Virus record (IMG/VR): IMGVR_UViG_3300022200_000085 | Span: 1-46,178 of that record | Reading direction: 5' to 3' (one strand) | Source: a virus | DNA length: 46,178 nt | Shown here: positions 16,444 to 23,621 of the stretch, in pieces | Position numbering within the stretch: position 1 is the stretch's first letter | Layout of the letters: each line of letters begins with the position of its first letter | Translations under genes and position numbers: made by a program | The notes under the pieces: model-generated | What the model was told of the DNA's origin: nothing | Database searches by the model: none | Seen by the model: the letters and a program-made list of their open reading frames with translations, nothing else

Positions 16444-16467
16444 CTATTACAGTAAGTCGGAGAATTA

Positions 16468-17823
16468 ATGCTCACAGTGCAACGACCCAATGACGGTATT
16501 ACTCTTCTCAAGAGTAGTAACGACTTGGTTGTTGCTGGTTACGCATCGGTTGAACTTGTGGATAAGCAAGGCGACCTAATTACTCGTGGTGCTTTGCGAG
16601 ATGCCTTTGACGGCTTTATGAAGAGTGAGAAGTACCGAAATGTGCAACTGGCACACTCCAACATTCAAGTTGGTGAAGTGATTGACAGTTACATTGATAC
16701 AAATGGGCGAATGTGGAAATCCGAAGTGGATGACACCGGAATGTTCGTCGTAGTAAAACTCCGCAATGATATTGAGAAGGCTCGTGAAGTAGCCGCTGAA
16801 ATCCGCAAGGGCAACCTTCGTGGATTCTCCATTGGAGGCCAAGCATTCAAGAGAGTGCGAAAGTCCGATGTGGAAAAAGGCGACTACCAAGAGATTTCAA
16901 AAATGGAATTGCATGAGGTGACGATTTGTGAGAAGGGTATCAACCCCGAAGCACAATTTCGCATACTTAAGGAGGACACAAACATGACAGAAGAAAACAG
17001 TTTGAACGAGATTATGTCACGCCTTGAAGCACGATTGGATGCAATGGAGAAGGGGGAAATGCCTCCTGCTCTTAAAGAAGCCATGAAAGAAGAGCCAAAG
17101 GGTGCAGACAAAGAAGAAAAGAAAACCGAAAAAGGTGATGAAATGGAAATGGAAAAGAGCGAAGAGTACAGCGATGTCATCTCAGCAGAATACTTGAACT
17201 GGATGGAAAACACCCTCAAGTCTGCTGGTGTTGATATGGATGCCGCACGAAACCACTTTGATAACTTGGAAAAGGCTCAACTTGGTGGATTTGACAACCC
17301 CGACGCAGTGGATGGCGCAGATTACTTCGCCGGACAAGTTCGTGGTCGTGGACAAGAAATGGGTTCACCTTCAACTGGTGCAATCAACGCAGTGACCTCA
17401 AGCGGTGGTAAGACACCTGCTGGCGCACTCGGAGAAGCAAAGTTGTCCAAAGGCTACCTTAACGCAGAAAGTGTGAGCGACGCTGATATTGAAGCCGCTT
17501 ACGAAGTGTACAAAGCCGCCGCTTTGGAACAATCTTTCCGAACTGACCTTGAAACACAATTCGCAAACCGTTTTAACGGTGAAATGGAAGTTGCAAAGGC
17601 TGAGGCTGAGAAAGCCGCCTTTGACGCACGAGCACCTTTGTCGGAAATCGTGAAGTCCATTGAAGCACTATCCGAGCGAATTGACAATCTTGGAAGTGGC
17701 ATTGAATCTGCTACCATCCAAAAGTCATTCAGTAACATTGATGTTCCCTCTACGCAAGACTTGGCAAACATGGGTTGGGATGAAGTCCACGCCCTTGCCC
17801 ACCGAACATTGCGAGGGGAATAA
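16468..17823 (+). CDS. Prohead maturation protease (HK97 U35/S78 type) fused to scaffold-like domain
   Basis: This is a 451-residue protein. Residues 1-170 are the HK97-type assembly protease: a beta-rich start (VVAGYASVELVDKQGDLI), catalytic His63 in LAHSN, Ser121 in LRGFSIGG, and an acidic residue at Glu150 in LHEVTICEKGINPEA. Residues 170-451 are charged and helical, with an Asp/Glu/Lys-rich stretch and an Ala-rich coiled coil near 340-420, as expected for a scaffolding domain that guides capsid assembly and is then degraded. The last 24 residues carry the motif shared with the 113-residue protein (MGWDEVHALAH). Start at ATG 16468 follows GGAGA. Codons are visibly richer in C at third positions than in neighbouring genes upstream. 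The major capsid gene follows 24 bases later. Confidence 0.95.
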   Translation: MLTVQRPNDGITLLKSSNDLVVAGYASVELVDKQGDLITRGALRDAFDGFMKSEKYRNVQLAHSNIQVGEVIDSYIDTNGRMWKSEVDDTGMFVVVKLRNDIEKAREVAAEIRKGNLRGFSIGGQAFKRVRKSDVEKGDYQEISKMELHEVTICEKGINPEAQFRILKEDTNMTEENSLNEIMSRLEARLDAMEKGEMPPALKEAMKEEPKGADKEEKKTEKGDEMEMEKSEEYSDVISAEYLNWMENTLKSAGVDMDAARNHFDNLEKAQLGGFDNPDAVDGADYFAGQVRGRGQEMGSPSTGAINAVTSSGGKTPAGALGEAKLSKGYLNAESVSDADIEAAYEVYKAAALEQSFRTDLETQFANRFNGEMEVAKAEAEKAAFDARAPLSEIVKSIEALSERIDNLGSGIESATIQKSFSNIDVPSTQDLANMGWDEVHALAHRTLRGE

Positions 17824-17834
17824 ATAAAATTATA

Positions 17835-17847
17835 GAGGTGAAAAAAG
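17835..17847 (+). promoter_or_regulatory. Strong Shine-Dalgarno leader of the major capsid gene
   Basis: GAGGTGAAAAAAG stands directly before the capsid ATG. Almost the same leader (GAGGTGAAAAAAT) precedes the genes at 18979 and 19738, marking three highly translated head genes with a common ribosome-binding element. Confidence 0.8.
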
Positions 17848-18948
17848 ATGGCACGAGATTATATCCGAAATATTACAGACATGGAACGGTACTACTATGG
17901 CGCAGGTAACGCTATGGGCTACTCCTACTCCGGTAGCGAGTTGCTCAAGGCTGACGCACCAATGTTGTCCACAACTGCTGGTACATACCAAGCAATCTAT
18001 GGGCGCAAAGTTTGGTCACAATTGAACCAAGAGTTCAACGCATTCAGCATCCTACCAAAGCGACCGTGGGAACGCAGTGGATGGCGAGTTATTACTGCAC
18101 GCCCTTCCTTTACTGTTGGTGGCGGTGTTGCTGAGAACGCAACCCTTCCCGACACAACCAAACCAACCTTCCAACACATTGCCGCAAAACCAAAGACTGT
18201 TGTTCACACCTTTGACATGAGCGAAACCGCAATGTTCCTTTCCGACAAAGATGACGGACTTGGCGACATTCGTGCAGTGTTGAAAGAAGAAATGGGTAAG
18301 CACCACGCAGAACACATCAACAAGATGCTTACTACTGACAAAGCAACTGCGGCTGGTAACAACTTTGAATCCATTGACCGTGTAACTGTTGGTGCATCTG
18401 CTGGTACAGACGAGGACATTTACTCCATTGACCGAAGTGCAAACTCATGGTCACTTGCAGAACACAACCAAAACTCCGGTACAGACCGAAACCTTTCACT
18501 TGACCAACTTGACGACTTGTTCCAAAAGACATGGACTCGTGGTGGAAATCCAAAGGTTATCCTTACTGGTTACGACACTTTGATGCGCTTGCAACAACTC
18601 CTTCAAAGCCAACAGCGATTCATGGAAGAGAAGCGTGTTACGCCAACCTACAACGGTGTGAAGGGTGTTCCCGGTGTTGAGGCTGGATTTATCGTTGCTA
18701 CATACAACGGTGTTCCAATCATCCCATCAAAGGATGTTCAAACCGACACTTTGAGCCGTATGTATTTCCTTGACACTGACTACATGTACTTTAGCACAGC
18801 AATTCCAACCCAATACTTTGAGAGTGGTATTGAAACAGGCGACCCATTTGCAATCAACCGACTTGGACAAGAAGGTATGTACCGCACTATGGGTGAACTT
18901 TGGACTACTTTCTTTGGTGGACACGGTTCAATCCGTGACCTAAAGTGA
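17848..18948 (+). CDS. Major capsid protein, HK97 fold
   Basis: This 366-residue protein sits immediately after the protease, in the canonical HK97 order. The N-terminal region contains SGSELLKADAPMLSTTAGTY and then VWSQLNQEFNAFSILPKRPW, which resembles the N-arm and P-domain entry of archaeal and environmental HK97 capsid proteins. Later segments KVILTGYDTLMRLQQLL and GFIVATYNGVPIIPSKDV followed by SRMYFLDTDYMYF are typical of the A-domain, where the capsid subunit resembles phage P2/HK97-like proteins with short loops. Codon use shifts towards C-ending codons, consistent with high expression. The leader GAGGTGAAAAAAG is the strongest in the window. No long N-terminal delta domain is evident; the scaffold function is supplied by the protease fusion. 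Confidence 0.94.
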   Translation: MARDYIRNITDMERYYYGAGNAMGYSYSGSELLKADAPMLSTTAGTYQAIYGRKVWSQLNQEFNAFSILPKRPWERSGWRVITARPSFTVGGGVAENATLPDTTKPTFQHIAAKPKTVVHTFDMSETAMFLSDKDDGLGDIRAVLKEEMGKHHAEHINKMLTTDKATAAGNNFESIDRVTVGASAGTDEDIYSIDRSANSWSLAEHNQNSGTDRNLSLDQLDDLFQKTWTRGGNPKVILTGYDTLMRLQQLLQSQQRFMEEKRVTPTYNGVKGVPGVEAGFIVATYNGVPIIPSKDVQTDTLSRMYFLDTDYMYFSTAIPTQYFESGIETGDPFAINRLGQEGMYRTMGELWTTFFGGHGSIRDLK

Positions 18949-18978
18949 GGTTGAAAAAAAACATAGAGGTGAAAAAAT

Positions 18979-19392
18979 ATGGCAAAAGAACTTGTATTAA
19001 CTGGAACTGCGACTACGGCACTTGTTGGTGCTTGGGAACTCCGAGCGGGTTCACAAGACACTACTGAATGGCTTGACGGTGCGGCTGATGTTACCTATCC
19101 CGGTGGTGGGCCGGGTACTTTCAACGCATCCAACGCTGATGGTGCAAACGGCTACGATGCCGCACCAAAGATGGCTTTGATTACCATCACCGATGCGGCT
19201 GATGCTGAAACCATCATCTTGACTGAGGGTGTTACGGATGCACGAGATGCAACCATTCTCTCAGCAGTAGTAACAAGCGGTGTTGCAAATGCGGCTCAAA
19301 CACTCGGATTGAACTTTAGCGGTAAGACAATTACCCTTGAATCATCCGGTACGCACACAGGAACAAGCCAATTGATGGTTCTATACCACTGA
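18979..19392 (+). CDS. Probable capsid decoration or cement protein
   Basis: This 137-residue protein is rich in Thr, Ala and Gly with alternating beta-strand pattern (MALITITDAADAETIILTEG). It has no Cys and few Lys. It follows the major capsid gene, shares its leader type (GAGGTGAAAAAAT) and its C-rich codon use, which suggests an abundant head protein. By position and composition it is a likely decoration protein, but no specific family is recognised. Its stop TGA begins the Shine-Dalgarno of the next gene (TGAGGTG). Confidence 0.8.
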   Translation: MAKELVLTGTATTALVGAWELRAGSQDTTEWLDGAADVTYPGGGPGTFNASNADGANGYDAAPKMALITITDAADAETIILTEGVTDARDATILSAVVTSGVANAAQTLGLNFSGKTITLESSGTHTGTSQLMVLYH

Positions 19393-19402
19393 GGTGTGTT
19401 AA

Positions 19403-19726
19403 ATGCCTTCGGTAACTTTCACTGGCCCTTTCTACGAAAGGCGTAGGCGTGATATTTCCGCCTCGTGGATTCGTGGTGAGGAAGTAGAAGTTACACAAGA
19501 GTGGCTAAATGAGTGGCGACACTCATTACCAGCAAAGCACTTTCTCATTGTTGGGGATGAAGGAGTCACCGTAGATGGTGGCAATGACGGCATCCCCGAC
19601 AATGGGTGGTCACGAAAGGACATCCTTAAATGGCTTGATGATAACGGTGTAGATAGGGGCAGTGGTTACTTAACAAAAACCGCCGCTCTCGCTCTTGTAG
19701 AGGAACATTTAACACAAACAGAATGA
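19403..19726 (+). CDS. Small head protein with C-terminal HeH/SAP-like helical domain
   Basis: This is a 107-residue protein. Residues 1-60 are a short beta-rich segment (PSVTFTGPFYERRRRDIS...KHFLIVGDE). Residues about 69-103 (WSRKDILKWLDDNGVDRGSG then YLTKTAALALVEEHL) match the helix-extended-helix/SAP/LEM-like pattern often present in small proteins near phage capsid genes. Such domains bind nucleic acid or act as short protein-docking modules. Its stop TGA is built into the Shine-Dalgarno of the next gene. A head-completion or head-fibre role is possible. Confidence 0.78.
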   Translation: MPSVTFTGPFYERRRRDISASWIRGEEVEVTQEWLNEWRHSLPAKHFLIVGDEGVTVDGGNDGIPDNGWSRKDILKWLDDNGVDRGSGYLTKTAALALVEEHLTQTE

Positions 19727-19737
19727 GGTGAAAAAAT

Positions 19738-20082
19738 ATGGCAGGCGAAGTTTCAACAGGCGTAACAATTGACAGCAGACCAACAGTATTTGGTGACAGA
19801 ATGATTATCACAGGCACTTATGATGCCGGAGATAACTACATTGATTTGAGTAGTTTCCTTTCGGAAATTGACTTTGCTGGTGTAAATGCAAGTGGTGCAT
19901 TGGCGGCAGAAGTTATCACAGACACAGGTGCAACACCACCAACTCAAGAGGTAATGGTTAATCCACAAGTGCGTATTGATGGCACTGCTCTTCGTATTGC
20001 AGGCGGATTGGCTAATGCTACCCTTGCAGATAGTGCAGTGACTCAAGCAGGTACATTCATTGCTATTGGTCGTCGTGCTTGA
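19738..20082 (+). CDS. Small beta-rich head-associated protein
   Basis: This is a 114-residue protein with repeated short beta strands and Gly/Ala/Thr content (RPTVFGDRMIITGTYDAGDN then GATPPTQEVMVNPQVRIDG). It uses the same leader (GAGGTGAAAAAAT) as the capsid gene and the 137-residue gene. No family is recognised. By position and expression signals it may be a second decoration protein. Confidence 0.75.
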   Translation: MAGEVSTGVTIDSRPTVFGDRMIITGTYDAGDNYIDLSSFLSEIDFAGVNASGALAAEVITDTGATPPTQEVMVNPQVRIDGTALRIAGGLANATLADSAVTQAGTFIAIGRRA

Positions 20083-20093
20083 GGTGATTCCTC

Positions 20094-20276
20094 TTGGCAG
20101 TGAGTCCTACAGTGACAGTGCTTGGCCCTTATTCGCCTAAGGAGTTCAGTGATATTGGCGCATTAGGCACACTTATTACTACTGAATCTGCGGGTTTAGT
20201 TGGTACTACATTAGTTTCAGCAGAACCAGTCACGGTGCTTGGAAACATCTTTATTGTCTATACCACCGTTCCTTGA
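20094..20276 (+). CDS. Very small beta-rich protein of unknown function
   Basis: This is a 60-residue protein starting with TTG, which lies 7 bases after GAGGTGA (20081-20087); an in-frame GTG at 20100 is too far from that site. The sequence is hydrophobic and Val/Thr/Gly-rich (TVTVLGPYSPKEFSDIGALG). Its stop is part of the next gene's Shine-Dalgarno (TTGAGGTGG), as is the case on its own upstream side. Tight packing between head genes makes it a real gene, but nothing else can be said about it. Confidence 0.65.
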   Translation: MAVSPTVTVLGPYSPKEFSDIGALGTLITTESAGLVGTTLVSAEPVTVLGNIFIVYTTVP

Positions 20277-20285
20277 GGTGGTTAA

Positions 20286-20585
20286 GTGGGCTTTGATGTT
20301 AGAAACATTGACCTAAGTGACATCACAAGAGCGAGTAAGCAAGGTCGTAAGGCTGACTATGAATATGGTGGCGATGTCGTCACAAATACTGATAGGCCAC
20401 TGGCAGGGATTACACAATCACAGCGTAACCGTAATCAAGATATAGGTGATATACTTAACATTGGTGCAGGAACACGGTGCGTACACTGTGGCTTCCTTCA
20501 TTTCTTATGGAGAGCCACCTGTGGCGCATGTGAAAAACCTATGGAATATAACTTAGGACATCGTGACGAAAAGAAAAGGTTGTGA
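20286..20585 (+). CDS. Small zinc-ribbon protein
   Basis: This is a 99-residue protein with a GTG start after GAGGTG (20275-20280). The N-terminal 55 residues are polar and basic. A zinc ribbon follows: CVHCGFLHFLWRATCGACEK, that is C-x2-C-x11-C-x2-C at about residues 61-79. It lies between the head decoration genes and the connector. It may be a head-associated metal protein or an accessory that regulates assembly; no family is recognised. Confidence 0.75.
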   Translation: MGFDVRNIDLSDITRASKQGRKADYEYGGDVVTNTDRPLAGITQSQRNRNQDIGDILNIGAGTRCVHCGFLHFLWRATCGACEKPMEYNLGHRDEKKRL

Positions 20586-20591
20586 ATTATT

Positions 20592-21212
20592 ATGGGTAAA
20601 ATTTTAATTAAACAATTACGGCCACATCGTCAAAAGGTTTTGACAGAAGATGGTGAAGAAATGCGTTTGCAACAATGGGCAAACAAAAAAGCCGCTTCTG
20701 TTATACGACAGGCTGGTGGGGATGCTACAGGTGAGCAGTTCACACAGGCTCGTGACGCTCTCATGCGTGAGGCTGTAGCCAACCCCGAAGAGCATGGCCT
20801 CAAGTTCATGGGCGAGCGTATGCCATTTGAGGGGCAAGAATTAGAAGAGCCGCTGAGTGAGCCGGATATGGAGGCTGAAAAACCTCAGTTGCCGGAGTCT
20901 ATTGAACAGTTGCGAGGTGGAAACCTCTTTGACGAGCAGGGCAGACTTCGCCAAACACTCCCACCACAAGAGGATGAGGATGAAGAGTTTAATCCCGATG
21001 CTGAGGCTGAACACCTCCGCCGCATCATGACCTCTCGTGATGTTGCTATGCGTGATGCTTGGAGTTTGTTGAAAAGAGATTTTTTTAACCCACCAAAAGT
21101 TCCATGCGCTAAGTGTGGAAGGCCAACCGAACCAATGATGTATTATGGTTCTAATGAAATGGGGCCACAAGATAACACTCTTTGTGAGCAATGCGAAGAT
21201 GAAATGCAGTGA
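20592..21212 (+). CDS. Acidic protein with C-terminal zinc ribbon
   Basis: This is a 206-residue protein. The N-terminal 65 residues are basic and helical (ILIKQLRPHRQKVLTEDGEE). A long Glu/Pro/Gln-rich acidic stretch covers about residues 70-140. The segment MRDAWSLLKRDFF is near residue 155, and C-terminal zinc ligands are CAKC and CEQC separated by about 25 residues. Its AWSLLKRD segment resembles the start of the 106-residue protein at 45734 (DAWMLLKESKRD). Gene order places it just before the head-tail connector. Function is unknown; an assembly factor or DNA-binding head protein is possible. Confidence 0.75.
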   Translation: MGKILIKQLRPHRQKVLTEDGEEMRLQQWANKKAASVIRQAGGDATGEQFTQARDALMREAVANPEEHGLKFMGERMPFEGQELEEPLSEPDMEAEKPQLPESIEQLRGGNLFDEQGRLRQTLPPQEDEDEEFNPDAEAEHLRRIMTSRDVAMRDAWSLLKRDFFNPPKVPCAKCGRPTEPMMYYGSNEMGPQDNTLCEQCEDEMQ

Positions 21213-21225
21213 GGGGGTTTGATGT

Positions 21226-22797
21226 ATGCCAGTAGTGTTCAGTCCCGGTGAGCCGGAAACTCGGCCTCTTGACCCTACTGCTGTTGTGTACTGCACCGCC
21301 CAACAAGTCGCTGACCTGTTGGACATTGGCCCACAAGATGCTATCCTTATGAGTGCTGATGCTGATAGTGATGCTGTGTATATTACAGGCAATGAATTTC
21401 GTCAAGTAGGTTTTAGCGTAGGCGACAAAATCCGTATTTACAGCGATGCTGACCCCTTCGGCCAAGAAGATTTAGCGATTACAGCCATTGGAAGAGGGGC
21501 TGGTAGTAAAACAGGTCATGTAAAACTTACCGTTGATGGTACAATTACAACTACAGATTTTGAAATAGCAGATAATGGATATGTGCAAAATCAAGCATCC
21601 TTTACTAATGGGCGAACTCGTGGTATGACAAAGGCTAAGGTTGAACATATCATCCTCAAGATGCAAGACCGCATTGATAATTTGACACGCAATGCTTGGC
21701 GACCATATTTGGTGGCCGCAGAATTCATCAATTTTGATACATACAAGCCTTACCGACGACGATATTATACTGATTATGTTGGTACGACACCACTCTTATT
21801 CCGTAACATACAACAAATGCTTCGTATTGAATTATGGCAAGGTGATGATTATCGTGAGATTGCCGCCGCAGAAGCACGCATCAAATTTGATGATGTAACT
21901 TCATTAAGTGGTAAAAGTGTGTATCTTTCACCGGGTAATGGAAGTGTTGCCACTCTTACCGCAGGTAGTGGAACAGGACAATGGCGAGCCGATTTTGATT
22001 CAACAACTGTTGCTCAAAATTTTACTGACCTCATTAACAAGGAGGACAGGGTGAATAAAGTCGCTGTAGAATTTTCACCAGCATTTACTTTAGAAGGCTC
22101 TACATCAAATGTGGGTGTTCATAATGAATTCCTTGCATCTTGTAACGCTGATTATGGTACTGGAATCGTGAAGGTTACTTCTATGCGTGCTGTTAAAGCA
22201 GGAGAGGTTTGTAGCATTGTCGCTGATAGCACTGACATTGAAATTTCACAAACTCAATTAGCCTCAACTACCGCATCGGCTGAGGTCGGTGGTACAATTA
22301 CTGTGGCTGATACAACTGATTTCGTAAATGCTGGTGTTGCTACTGATGGCACAAATGTATTCCGCTACACCGCAAAAACTGCTACAACATTTACTGGATG
22401 TGTAGTAGTTACGGGTAGCCTACCATCCAGTGGAACAATTACTCAGCATTCTTTCCTTGTTGATTTACAAGGAGGTTCAAGCAGTGGTGATAATGGTCGC
22501 CTTCGTGATTGGTGGCTTGACCATGAGATGGGTATTATTTACTTCAACAACTCTTATCCGTTCTTTGAATGGAATGCTGTTAAGGTGGCATACATTTATG
22601 GTGAGCGATATGTGGAAAAAGCCATTGAAGATATTTGTACAAAGATGGTTGCCATAGAGTTACTGATGGCTGATGACCGCAGTGTACTCATTCCCGAAGG
22701 AACTCAAAATATTGACCTCGCCAGCAAGGTACAATTGTACCAAGCCGAGATTGAGCGAACCCTACCAAAATATGTTGAATTGGTGGTGTTTGAGTGA
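21226..22797 (+). CDS. Head-tail connector/adaptor with inserted beta-domains
   Basis: This 523-residue protein would join the portal ring to the tail. The N-terminal YCTAQQVADLLDI is the usual opening of helical head-tail adaptors. The helical core continues with MTKAKVEHIILKMQDRIDNLTRNAW near residue 150 and finishes with YVEKAIEDICTKMVAIELLM and a final helix near the C-terminus. Between these lie long insertions of beta type (about residues 40-120 and 215-430), including SGTGQWRADFDS and NVFRYTAKTATTFTGC. Classical adaptors are about 100-200 residues, so this one is enlarged by surface-exposed domains. ATG 21226 follows GAGGGGG (21211-21217). It overlaps the next gene by 4 bases. Confidence 0.8.
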   Translation: MPVVFSPGEPETRPLDPTAVVYCTAQQVADLLDIGPQDAILMSADADSDAVYITGNEFRQVGFSVGDKIRIYSDADPFGQEDLAITAIGRGAGSKTGHVKLTVDGTITTTDFEIADNGYVQNQASFTNGRTRGMTKAKVEHIILKMQDRIDNLTRNAWRPYLVAAEFINFDTYKPYRRRYYTDYVGTTPLLFRNIQQMLRIELWQGDDYREIAAAEARIKFDDVTSLSGKSVYLSPGNGSVATLTAGSGTGQWRADFDSTTVAQNFTDLINKEDRVNKVAVEFSPAFTLEGSTSNVGVHNEFLASCNADYGTGIVKVTSMRAVKAGEVCSIVADSTDIEISQTQLASTTASAEVGGTITVADTTDFVNAGVATDGTNVFRYTAKTATTFTGCVVVTGSLPSSGTITQHSFLVDLQGGSSSGDNGRLRDWWLDHEMGIIYFNNSYPFFEWNAVKVAYIYGERYVEKAIEDICTKMVAIELLMADDRSVLIPEGTQNIDLASKVQLYQAEIERTLPKYVELVVFE

Positions 22798-23162
22798 ATC
22801 AGCGTGACTTCATGCGTGAAGGTGAAGGTATTCATCAACGAGTTATTGATGAACTTTTCAAGAAGGATAAAATGATGCAACAGCAATTTCATGAGCAATT
22901 TACGACTCAACCAGCCTCGTTTCGTGAGCAAATGGAACGCATTGAGGCGGGTGCTAAGGGATTTACCATTCAAGACGGTTATCCAATCAACAATTCAACA
23001 GGACAACCTGCTACAGAAATTGAACTTAAATTGATTCAAGATGCTACGGATAAAGCCATGTTACGGCAAAATCCCGACCTTGAGCGATTTAATTTACGAT
23101 ATGACAACGGTTTTTTCATCCCTATTGACTTTAAGAAAATCATTGAAAAGGAGGGAATCTAA
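22794..23162 (+). CDS. Small neck protein, function uncertain
   Basis: This is a 122-residue protein starting with GTG that overlaps the preceding stop. The first half is helical and charged (RDFMREGEGIHQRVIDELFK). The second half contains short strands and ends in FFIPIDFKKIIEKEGI. Its location between adaptor and tail terminator is where head-closure proteins are normally encoded, so a head-closure or neck role is the most likely, but no motif confirms it. It overlaps the next gene by one base. Confidence 0.7.
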   Translation: MNQRDFMREGEGIHQRVIDELFKKDKMMQQQFHEQFTTQPASFREQMERIEAGAKGFTIQDGYPINNSTGQPATEIELKLIQDATDKAMLRQNPDLERFNLRYDNGFFIPIDFKKIIEKEGI

Positions 23163-23611
23163 TGACAGCAACTTGGACAGAAGCCCTTGATGTTGTTATT
23201 GGACTTTTTCAAAACGACTGGAATAGAGCGAATACCAGTAATTATCGCCCTGTAGTGATTGATATTGCTGATACTACAGCCGAGCATGGAAAGCGTCTTG
23301 ACCTTGAAAAACATGATTATGTCATGGTATATGAAACCGCTCACAATGAAGAAGCACCCGAATTGTTTTACGACTTCGTAACGACACGCATAAATATCAC
23401 GGTTGATGTGAGAACAGTTAAGGGGCGTAAGCATTTACAGGCTCTTGAGAACGAAGTGCGGAGGGTGATACATACAAAGAGGAAAGGTGATGGCTCAAAT
23501 TTTGACCGTCTTGTATTCAAAACTCGTACTGATTTGAGTGACCGAAGTAAATTTCTTTTTCGTATGACATTCCAAATTGAAGTCGTAATTTTAGCAGAAC
23601 TAATACCGTAG
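23162..23611 (+). CDS. Tail terminator-like protein
   Basis: This is a 149-residue alpha/beta protein with an N-terminal helix (WTEALDVVIGLFQNDW), a strand pattern VMVYETA, then INITVDVRTVKGRKHLQALENEVRRVIHTK and a final strand pair ending FQIEVVILAEL. This beta-alpha-beta arrangement and size match tail terminator or tail completion proteins that cap the tail tube and set its end. The placement immediately upstream of the tail tube gene supports it. The stop TAA shares a base with neither neighbour downstream; the tube gene follows after an AGGTGA leader. Confidence 0.75.
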   Translation: MTATWTEALDVVIGLFQNDWNRANTSNYRPVVIDIADTTAEHGKRLDLEKHDYVMVYETAHNEEAPELFYDFVTTRINITVDVRTVKGRKHLQALENEVRRVIHTKRKGDGSNFDRLVFKTRTDLSDRSKFLFRMTFQIEVVILAELIP

Positions 23612-23621
23612 GTGAAATAAA

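Noticed and set aside
17821-17834. TATA-like promoter immediately before the major capsid gene
   Set aside because: The AT-rich stretch would place initiation inside the strong Shine-Dalgarno or start codon, and the region is too short to tell from AT-rich background.
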